Under the pieces are notes generated by a model that saw nothing but the letters and a program-made list of their open reading frames with translations, searched no databases and had not been told where the DNA came from. Positions 7,334 to 12,942 of a DNA stretch of 12,942 bases are shown one piece after another (positions within the stretch are counted from its first letter, which is position 1; every line of letters starts with the position of its first letter). The stretch lies in assembly GCA_039800205.1 (NCBI GenBank), contig JBDLRB010000183.1, forward strand, positions 1 to 12,942. The letters run 5' to 3'. This DNA is from SYIM01 sp039800205. Lineage in GTDB: Bacteria; Pseudomonadota; Gammaproteobacteria; Burkholderiales; Burkholderiaceae_E. The position numbers and the translations under genes are program-made.

Positions 7334-7392
7334 GCATCCGCCTCGGCCGCTGATCCAGGCGACGCTTCATTGGACTCAATTGGAGAATGACC

Positions 7393-9171
7393 ATGGCTTT
7401 TGACAAGACCTATGTGCTTTCGGAAAGCAACAACCTTTGGAAGGATGTGGTGGCGGGAGCGAGCTCGCGCGTGCTGGCCGGTGGCGGTAACGATTCGATC
7501 TACGGACGCGACGGCGACGATGAACTGAACGGCGAGGCCGGGAACGACAAGCTGTATGGCGAGACCGGTAATGACACCTTGAATGGTGGTGCGGGAGCCG
7601 ACTGGCTGAGCGGCGGCGACGACAACGATGAGCTGAACGGGGGCGATGGCAAGGACACCCTCAATGGCGATGACGGTGACGATGTGCTGAACGGAGAAGC
7701 CGGTGCCGACCTGCTGAATGGCGGGGACGGTGATGACACGATGTCGGGGGGAGATGACAACGACACCATGAACGGTGGCAATGGTAACGACTCGATGTCC
7801 GGCGATGCGGGCGCTGACCGTCTGTCGGGTGGGGCAGGTGACGATACCCTGAGAGGCGGAGCAGACTCAGATGTGCTGATCGGTGACGGCGGCAACGACG
7901 AGCTCTATGGCGGCTCTGACAACGATACGCTGACCGGTGGGAGCGGCGCGGACATGCTGTCGGGCGACGAGGGCAGCGACAGCCTCAACGGCGGCGACGG
8001 CGACGATACCCTGATGGGTGGAACCGGTAACGACACGCTGCTGGGCAGCACCGGTGACGATTCGATCGAAGGCGGTGACGGCGCCGATAACATCGACGGC
8101 GGCGACGGCAACGACACCCTGGACGGTGGCAATGACAACGATGTGATGTATGGCGGTGCGGGCGACGATCTGCAGACCGGTGGCAAGGGTAATGACCTCG
8201 TCCGGGACAACGGTGGCTACGACACGCTCTACGGCGGGTCGGGGAATGACACCGTGCGTGGTGGTGACGACGACGACGAGATCTACGGCGAAGACGGCAA
8301 CGACAAGCTCTATGGCGAGAACGGTAACGACGTCGTCTATGGCGGAACCGGCAACGATCTGCTGAACGGCGCATCGGGTAACGATGCTCTGTGGGGCGAG
8401 GATGGTGACGACACGCTTGTTGGAGGAACCGGTGCCGATCTGCTCGATGGCGGTGACAACGATGATGTCCTGCGAGGCGATGGCGGTAACGACTCGCTGA
8501 TGGGTGGGCTGGGCGATGACACGCTCGATGGCGGGTCGGGTAACGACAAACTTGCGGGCGAAGAGGGCAATGACCTGCTGCTCGGCGGTCTGGGTCGTGA
8601 CTCACTCTATGGCGGAACCGAAGACGACACGTTGTACGGTGGCGCACAGGACGACATGCTCTCCGGGGGCGAGCAGCAGGACGAGCTGTACGGCGAGGCG
8701 GGCAAGGACACGTTGTGCGGCGGTGACGGCAACGACATCCTCGATGGTGGTACCGACAACGACACACTTGTGGGCGGTGAGCAGGATGACACCATGACCG
8801 GCGGGCAGGGGGCCGACAAGTTTGTCTTCCATGTGTTCACCGAGCAAGGTGATATCGATGGCGGGCGGAGCTGGCTCGACTCACCCGAGCTGGCCAGCTC
8901 GGATGAGATCCTGGATCCCGAGTTCATCGACATTCTGCATTTCGATGTCGACGATCCGACGATCCTCAGTGCCGCCGATCTCGACCCGTACGTCCACGTG
9001 GTCGACGATGGAACCGATGTGATGATCTACTTCGACCGGGATGGCGACGGTAGTTGGACCGGCGATGCAGAGGACATCATCATCTTGCGTGACATGGGCA
9101 TTGCGCCTGGATCAGAAGGCATCTCGTCTCTGGTCGAGCTCCTGAGTTCGATCAATATCGAAGTCGTCTGA
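7393..9171 (+). CDS. RTX nonapeptide-repeat protein, type I secretion substrate
   Basis: This 592-residue acidic protein is built almost entirely of calcium-binding GGxGxDxLx-type repeats and should be exported by the adjacent type I system, then fold in external calcium. A 29-residue N-terminus precedes 50 tandem nonapeptides (30-479) without any insertion or deletion, then a 113-residue C-terminal region (480-592). That region holds a calcium-loop-like D548-x-D550-x-D552-G and ends in NIEVV, an acidic residue followed by hydrophobic ones as in serralysin-type export signals. No protease, lipase, toxin or adhesin domain is visible, so a surface, matrix or calcium-scaffold role is possible but unproven. 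I chose the ATG at 7393 over 7387 because GGAG (7382-7385) is 7 bases before it but only 1 base before the other. Repeats 27-28 break the pattern, and Cys442 is the only cysteine. Confidence 0.93.
   Translation: MAFDKTYVLSESNNLWKDVVAGASSRVLAGGGNDSIYGRDGDDELNGEAGNDKLYGETGNDTLNGGAGADWLSGGDDNDELNGGDGKDTLNGDDGDDVLNGEAGADLLNGGDGDDTMSGGDDNDTMNGGNGNDSMSGDAGADRLSGGAGDDTLRGGADSDVLIGDGGNDELYGGSDNDTLTGGSGADMLSGDEGSDSLNGGDGDDTLMGGTGNDTLLGSTGDDSIEGGDGADNIDGGDGNDTLDGGNDNDVMYGGAGDDLQTGGKGNDLVRDNGGYDTLYGGSGNDTVRGGDDDDEIYGEDGNDKLYGENGNDVVYGGTGNDLLNGASGNDALWGEDGDDTLVGGTGADLLDGGDNDDVLRGDGGNDSLMGGLGDDTLDGGSGNDKLAGEEGNDLLLGGLGRDSLYGGTEDDTLYGGAQDDMLSGGEQQDELYGEAGKDTLCGGDGNDILDGGTDNDTLVGGEQDDTMTGGQGADKFVFHVFTEQGDIDGGRSWLDSPELASSDEILDPEFIDILHFDVDDPTILSAADLDPYVHVVDDGTDVMIYFDRDGDGSWTGDAEDIIILRDMGIAPGSEGISSLVELLSSINIEVV
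7480..8829 (+). repeat. 50 tandem 27-bp units encoding RTX nonapeptides
   Basis: The stretch is exactly 1350 bases, or 50 units of 27. The first unit encodes GGGNDSIYG and the last GQGADKFVF. The units differ from each other, so this is an old diverged array and not a fresh expansion. Similar unit types recur every 4-5 units in the first half (for example GxGAD units 5, 9, 13 or 14, 18), hinting at growth by duplication of larger blocks. Confidence 0.9.
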
Positions 9172-9204
9172 GCGACTAAGCTCATCGATCCCGGTGTCTA
9201 AGAT

Positions 9205-9242
9205 CGGGGCGGGGTTCGAAAGAATTCCGCCCCGCATGTTTT
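9205..9242 (+). terminator. Strong hairpin with short T run between RTX gene and exporter genes
   Basis: CGGGGCGG (9205-9212) pairs with CCGCCCCG (9227-9234). The stem can continue through two G-U pairs and TTC/GAA to a GAAA loop (9218-9221), 13 pairs in all. TTTT follows at 9239-9242, 4 bases after the stem. It begins 34 bases after the RTX stop and 97 bases before the exporter start. The T run is short and not directly attached, so partial termination fits best. Confidence 0.75.
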
Positions 9243-9301
9243 GAGAATCTGTCGGTGGAGGTCGGGGACGCTGACAACGACTTTGAGGGCTCTCACCGAT
9301 C

Positions 9302-11137
9302 ATGCGTTCCAGAATGCTCGACTCGATCCTGCATGGGCAGTGGCGTGCCCTGACGATGGTGGCTCTCTTCAGTACGGTATTCAACGTCCTGATGCTGACT
9401 TCGCCGATCTTCATGCTGGCGGTCTTTTCCAACGTGCTGACCAGCAAGAACGTCGATACCCTGCTTCTGCTCAGTCTTGCAGCGGGAGGGGCTCTGCTCG
9501 TTCAGGGCGTGATCGATTATGTCCGGATGCGGCTCCTTGTCCGCGTCGGGATTGCACTGGATCTGGCGCTTGCGCCCCGGGTGATCGAGGCGATGATCAT
9601 CCATGCCGGTCCGGAACCCATCGCGGACCGGCGACCCTTGGCCGATGCGTCGGAGATCCGGAGGTTCGTATCCGATGTGGGGGTGATGAGCCTGATCGAT
9701 CTGCCCTTCGTCCCGCTCTATCTGCTCGTGATCGGATGGCTCCACCCGGCGCTGGGTGTGCTTGGCGCCCTGGCAGCGATCATGCTCTTGATGCTTGCGC
9801 TGATCAACGACGGGCTCACCCGCCGTCCGGCTGAGGCCGCTCAGCGTGCAAGCCGTCGCAGCGCGGACTTGACCGTCGAATCGCTGATCAATGCGGATGC
9901 GGTTCGGTCGATGGGCATGACGGCGGCTGTGATTGAGCGGTGTCGTCGAAGCGGTGTGGATGCGCTGGATGCCTTGCAACGGGGCGCTGACCGCGCCGCG
10001 ATTGCGCGTTCGATCGTTCGTACGCTTCGAATTGGCATTCAGATGGCCTTGTATGGCGTGGGCGCGTGGCTTTTCCTGCAGGACCAGTTAATGGTGGGCG
10101 CGATCGTTGCGTCGTCGGTGCTGCTGGGACGCGCGCTGTCGCCGCTCGAATATGTCGTGTTCGCATGGCGTTCCGCGATGGGCTTGCGGCAGGCCCACCG
10201 GCGTCTGGGGGCGCTGCTCGATCAGCGGCCGGCCTTGGCCCGATCCGACCGAGCCGACGACGAGCGGGCCGGTGCACTGGTCGAGGTCCGCCGCGCCTCG
10301 GTCTTCGCGCCGGAGTCGAATCAGGTACTGCTCAACGGTATTTCGCTGTCTTTGGCGCCCGGAGAACTTCTCGGGGTGATTGGTCCGGTGGGTGCGGGGA
10401 AGTCGACGCTCGGGCGATTACTGGTCGGGCTGATCGCGCCTCGGAGCGGCCTGGTCATGGTTCAGGGGCGGCGTACGGACGGCGTACGTTCAGCGGGTGA
10501 TGGTGCGGCCGTGGGCTACTGCGGGCAGGCCCCGCAGCTTCTTTCCGGAACAATCGCAGACAACATTTCAAGATTTTCCGGCGTCGGGGGGCTCGATACG
10601 GTTGTGCGCGCGGCGCAGCAGCTGGGCCTGCACGATCGGATCGAGGCCCTGCCCGATGGGTATTCGACGCGGATCAGCGCAGAAGGCTTTCCGCTCTCGG
10701 CGGGGCTTCGTCAGCAGGTCGCGCTTGCTCGAGCGTTTTATGGTGACCCCGCCTTGATCGTTCTGGATGAGCCGGCGGCCTGGGTCGATCAGGCCACGCA
10801 GACTGCCCTCTCGCGAGCGATTGAACGCGCGCGGGAGCGAGGGGCCGGGGTGGTTGTCATCACGCATCAACCGACGCTGCTGCGCAGTGCGGACCGGATT
10901 GCGGTGATGCGGGGGGGCGCAATCGAACTCCTCGGTCCGCGTGACGAAGTTCTGCGTCAGTTGGCGGGTCAGGGGCGCGGGATGGCACGACGTGGGACGG
11001 TTGGGGATCCTTTCAGTGCTGCCGGGAACCCGCCGGGCGGGCCGGTCGATGCCGTCCGCCGACCGGAAGCGGCGGCGGGGCTCGTGAACGCGCCCTTCGC
11101 CCTGGCGAGGCCATTGAATGATGAAGGACAGGTCTGA
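9302..11137 (+). CDS. Type I secretion ABC transporter, permease-ATPase (PrtD type)
   Basis: This 611-residue inner-membrane exporter should drive secretion of the RTX protein. It begins directly with the transmembrane region (hydrophobic segments between about 15 and 300) and lacks the C39-like N-terminal domain of HlyB, which places it with PrtD-type exporters. The ATPase has Walker A GPVGAGKST (361-369), a Q-loop glutamine in GYCGQAPQ, signature LSAGLRQQ (465-472), Walker B LIVLDEP (485-491) with catalytic Glu490, D-loop AAWVD (492-496) and switch His522. The signature differs from LSGGQ at two positions and the D-loop from the usual SALD/SNLD, while all catalytic residues remain. A 60-residue Gly/Pro/Ala-rich tail follows the ATPase. 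A GAGGG 12 bases before the ATG at 9302 is rather distant for a ribosome site. The stop overlaps the next start by one base (TGATG), indicating translational coupling. Confidence 0.92.
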   Translation: MRSRMLDSILHGQWRALTMVALFSTVFNVLMLTSPIFMLAVFSNVLTSKNVDTLLLLSLAAGGALLVQGVIDYVRMRLLVRVGIALDLALAPRVIEAMIIHAGPEPIADRRPLADASEIRRFVSDVGVMSLIDLPFVPLYLLVIGWLHPALGVLGALAAIMLLMLALINDGLTRRPAEAAQRASRRSADLTVESLINADAVRSMGMTAAVIERCRRSGVDALDALQRGADRAAIARSIVRTLRIGIQMALYGVGAWLFLQDQLMVGAIVASSVLLGRALSPLEYVVFAWRSAMGLRQAHRRLGALLDQRPALARSDRADDERAGALVEVRRASVFAPESNQVLLNGISLSLAPGELLGVIGPVGAGKSTLGRLLVGLIAPRSGLVMVQGRRTDGVRSAGDGAAVGYCGQAPQLLSGTIADNISRFSGVGGLDTVVRAAQQLGLHDRIEALPDGYSTRISAEGFPLSAGLRQQVALARAFYGDPALIVLDEPAAWVDQATQTALSRAIERARERGAGVVVITHQPTLLRSADRIAVMRGGAIELLGPRDEVLRQLAGQGRGMARRGTVGDPFSAAGNPPGGPVDAVRRPEAAAGLVNAPFALARPLNDEGQV

Positions 11138-12489
11138 TGAGTGGCTCGGTCATTGAGTGGTCTCGGGGGTCGGAGACGGCGCTGGCGCATCCTGTACGTT
11201 TCGAGCGATCGGTCGCCCGCAGCAGCCGCGGGCTGATCTGGGTGGGCAGTCTGGTGGTTCTGCTGGGCGCGGGAGGGCTCGTGGGCTGGGCCGCCTGGGC
11301 GCCTCTTCGCAGCGCAGCGCTCGCACCGGGGGTCGTCAAGGTGGCGGGCGAGCGGCGTCTGGTACAGCACCTCGAAGGGGGGATCGTCAGCGCTGTTCTG
11401 GTTCGCGAAGGAGAGTCCGTTCAGGCGGGTCAGCCGCTGGTGCGGCTGATGGATGTGATCCCGCGCGCACGCCTGTCCTTGCTCGCGCTCGAGCACGACG
11501 CCGTATCCGCGGAAATTGCGCGGCTTGAAGCTGAACTGGATGATTTGGCCGAGGTGCGATTCTCCGATCGCTTACGGGCCCGTCGTGCGGACCCGGCGGT
11601 TGCCCGGCTGATCGAGGGTGAGCGGCGTTTGTTCCGTAACCGACGCGATGCGCTGCTGGGCCAGGTCGATGTCCTTCAGCAGCGCAAGCGTCAGACCCAG
11701 GAGAAGATCGTCGGCCGGCAGACCGAAATTGCAGCGACCCGCACAAAGCTGTCCTTCATCCTTCAGGAAATTCAGGGCGCCGAAACGCTCCTTGAGTCGG
11801 GCATGTACCTTAAGACGAGGTACTACGCACTCAAGCGCAGCGAGGCCGATCTGGAAGGCTTGATCGGCCGCCTGAATGGAGATATCGCTGAAGCGCAGGC
11901 GGCGATCGGCGAAACCGATCTTCGGATCATTGATCTCCGGAACCGATTCAGGAGCGAAGCCGCCGATCGGCTACAGGATTTGAGGGCGCGGCTTCGCGAT
12001 GTCGACGAGCGGCTCGATGCTGCAGAGGACAGCCTCGCCCGTACGGTCATTCGTTCGCCGGCGACGGGTACGGTCATGGGTTTGCGCACCCACACAACGG
12101 GCGGCGTCATCGCCTCGGGGGCGCCGATCATGGAGATCGTCCCGACCGGTGAGCCGCTGGTGGTCGAGGTTCAGGTCCAGCTTCAGGACGTCGACCGGAT
12201 CTGGGCCGGGATGCCTGCGGAAGTCAGATTTTCAGCATTCAGCACGCGAGCCACCCCGATTTTCGAGGCGCGTGTGATTCGGGTGTCCCCCGATCGGGTC
12301 AACGACCCGACCCGGCAACGGTCGTACTACGTCGCTGAAGTGGCCCTTGATCGGCATCTGACCGGCGATCTGACGCTTCAGCCCGGTATGCCTGCCGAGG
12401 TCTTCCTGCTGGCCGGTACGCGCACGCCGCTTGATTACTTGCTCAAGCCCGTGCGCGAGCAGATGAAGCGCGGCATGACCGAACGCTGA
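11137..12489 (+). CDS. HlyD/PrtE-type periplasmic adaptor (membrane fusion protein) of type I secretion
   Basis: This 450-residue adaptor should bridge the ABC exporter and an outer-membrane TolC-type channel. It has a short cytoplasmic N-terminus, one membrane segment (about 34-54), the family motif HLEGGIV (78-84) opening the first lipoyl half, and a long charged helical hairpin (about 110-300) predicted as coiled coil. The second lipoyl half RTVIRSPATGTVMGL (302-316) and a beta-barrel region follow, ending with the typical GMPAEVFLL (417-425) and PLDYLLKPV (431-439). Length is normal. Its start overlaps the stop of the exporter gene, with AAGGA a few bases upstream, so both proteins should be made together. 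The outer-membrane partner is not encoded in the window and may be a shared TolC from elsewhere. Confidence 0.94.
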   Translation: MSGSVIEWSRGSETALAHPVRFERSVARSSRGLIWVGSLVVLLGAGGLVGWAAWAPLRSAALAPGVVKVAGERRLVQHLEGGIVSAVLVREGESVQAGQPLVRLMDVIPRARLSLLALEHDAVSAEIARLEAELDDLAEVRFSDRLRARRADPAVARLIEGERRLFRNRRDALLGQVDVLQQRKRQTQEKIVGRQTEIAATRTKLSFILQEIQGAETLLESGMYLKTRYYALKRSEADLEGLIGRLNGDIAEAQAAIGETDLRIIDLRNRFRSEAADRLQDLRARLRDVDERLDAAEDSLARTVIRSPATGTVMGLRTHTTGGVIASGAPIMEIVPTGEPLVVEVQVQLQDVDRIWAGMPAEVRFSAFSTRATPIFEARVIRVSPDRVNDPTRQRSYYVAEVALDRHLTGDLTLQPGMPAEVFLLAGTRTPLDYLLKPVREQMKRGMTER

Positions 12490-12526
12490 CGGGCGTCGAT
12501 CGAAGCGTGGCTGAATCGGTAGGCAC

Positions 12527-12555
12527 AGGGCGCCGCACCTTGAATGCGGCGCCCT
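12527..12555. terminator. Terminator hairpin after the adaptor gene
   Basis: AGGGCGCCGCA (12527-12537) and TGCGGCGCCCT (12545-12555) form a perfect 11-bp stem with a 7-base loop, 37 bases after the adaptor stop. The following TTCAGTCTCTT is pyrimidine-rich but not a clean T run. It lies between convergent genes and may act on both. Confidence 0.7.
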
Positions 12556-12579
12556 TCAGTCTCTTGCCTGGACGACGCC

Positions 12580-12600
12580 GCCCCGTCATCTTTGCGGGGC
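12580..12600. terminator. Small hairpin spanning the stop of the minus-strand gene
   Basis: GCCCCG (12580-12585) pairs with CGGGGC (12595-12600) around a 9-base loop that contains the stop codon of the FN3 gene. No T run follows on the minus strand. A role in ending transcription is possible but weakly supported. Confidence 0.25.
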
Positions 12601-12942
12601 CCAGCATTCTGTAGGCTCACCGCAATCGAATACGCCCTCCGGGATACTTGAGGAGTCGCCCGCGTTGTCGTCCTCGCTCGATGAGGTCGTGATGCTGATC
12701 GTTGCGGACGCGGGGCCTTCTCCGGCGACAGTGACTGCGCTGACCCGGTACGACCATGGGACGCCGGCCACGGGGGGCGTGTCGATAAAGAGACCTGCAT
12801 ACGTTTGTGCGACGAGTGTCGCAGCCTCGGTGCTGCTGAAGCGGTAGACGTTGTAGAGCAGGATGTCTTCTGGGCGAAGCGGCTGTTCAGGGGCCTCCCA
12901 GGACAGGATGGCCGAGCGCGAGTCGTCCGGGTGGATGGCGAT
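12586..12942 (-). CDS. Fibronectin type III domain protein, C-terminal part (continues beyond window)
   Basis: The minus-strand frame is open from the right edge to a TGA at 12586-12588, giving the last 118 residues of a larger protein. The first roughly 85 residues read as a fibronectin type III domain: SAILSWEAP, then ILLYNVYRF, LVAQTYAGLFIDTP and PWSYRVSAV followed by AGEGPAS, matching the Trp, Tyr and 'YxVxAVxxxGEGPxS' landmarks. A Ser/Asp/Glu-rich linker and a short tail with two cysteines (FDCGEPTECWAPQR) follow. The likely place is the cell envelope or outside the cell, as for most bacterial FN3 proteins, but the N-terminus with any signal peptide is not visible. Apparent internal GTG or ATG starts within this stretch should be ignored, since the domain extends upstream of them. 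It converges on the secretion operon. Confidence 0.8.
   Translation of the reverse strand: MAIHPDDSRSAILSWEAPEQPLRPEDILLYNVYRFSSTEAATLVAQTYAGLFIDTPPVAGVPWSYRVSAVTVAGEGPASATISITTSSSEDDNAGDSSSIPEGVFDCGEPTECWAPQR

Noticed and set aside
7271..7390. 39-residue open frame starting at ATG 7271 and ending over the RTX start region
   Set aside because: It has no ribosome site and starts upstream of the predicted sigma-54 transcript start, so it would not be carried complete on that mRNA; the stop overlap with ATG 7387 looks accidental.
7480..8829. CRISPR-like or satellite array
   Set aside because: The 27-bp periodicity is fully explained by in-frame RTX nonapeptides; there are no conserved repeats separated by unique spacers.
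7500..8933. Several long minus-strand and alternative plus-strand open frames across the RTX gene
   Set aside because: They are Ser/Pro- or Arg/His-rich shadows produced by the 27-bp repeats, without starts or recognisable domains.
1..12942. Insertion sequences, integrase genes, tRNA genes or attachment sites that would mark a mobile island
   Set aside because: I found no transposase or integrase coding sequence, no tRNA and no flanking direct repeats in this window.

Overview
The window looks like a chromosomal or large accessory segment from a high-GC (by eye about 60-65%) Proteobacterium. A Burkholderiales-type betaproteobacterium is my best guess, mainly because of the Bug/TctC-type periplasmic binding protein and the style of the phosphate acyltransferase. 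This assignment is an inference; no rRNA, tRNA or other marker is present.

Left half (1-5402), metabolism. A phosphate acetyl/butyryltransferase-family enzyme (52-1011, possibly continuing beyond the left edge) is followed after 72 bases by a very large gene (1084-4317). It encodes a cobalamin-dependent reductive dehalogenase fused to its own NAD(P)H/FMN/[2Fe-2S] reductase. It has no Tat signal, so it should be a cytoplasmic, self-sufficient 'catabolic' dehalogenase of the BhbA/NpRdhA type. All four active-site residues I recall for that type are in place. Its N-terminal half is a visible degenerate duplication of the catalytic domain. A convergent TctC-type solute receptor (4425-5402, minus) ends against it across a hairpin and is a plausible receptor for a halogenated aromatic acid.

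Middle and right (5403-12489), a secretion module. A 270-base region with nested inverted repeats separates the TctC gene from a bacterial enhancer-binding protein (5673-7226) that has a degenerate receiver-like N-terminus. Next comes a protein built almost only of RTX nonapeptides (7393-9171; 50 tandem repeats without an indel). It is followed by a type I secretion ABC exporter (9302-11137, PrtD type) and its HlyD-type adaptor (11137-12489). A strong sigma-54 promoter match (7293-7310) lies in front of the RTX gene. A perfect palindrome about 117 bp upstream of the predicted start is a candidate binding site for the neighbouring activator. A strong hairpin with a short T run sits between the RTX gene and the exporter genes and could lower exporter expression relative to the secreted protein. 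No TolC-type outer-membrane gene is visible.

Right edge (12490-12942). A terminator ends the exporter operon. A minus-strand gene enters from outside the window, and only its C-terminal 118 residues are seen: a fibronectin type III domain and an acidic serine-rich tail.

The two most interesting objects are the self-sufficient reductive dehalogenase and the sigma-54-controlled, effector-less RTX secretion module.
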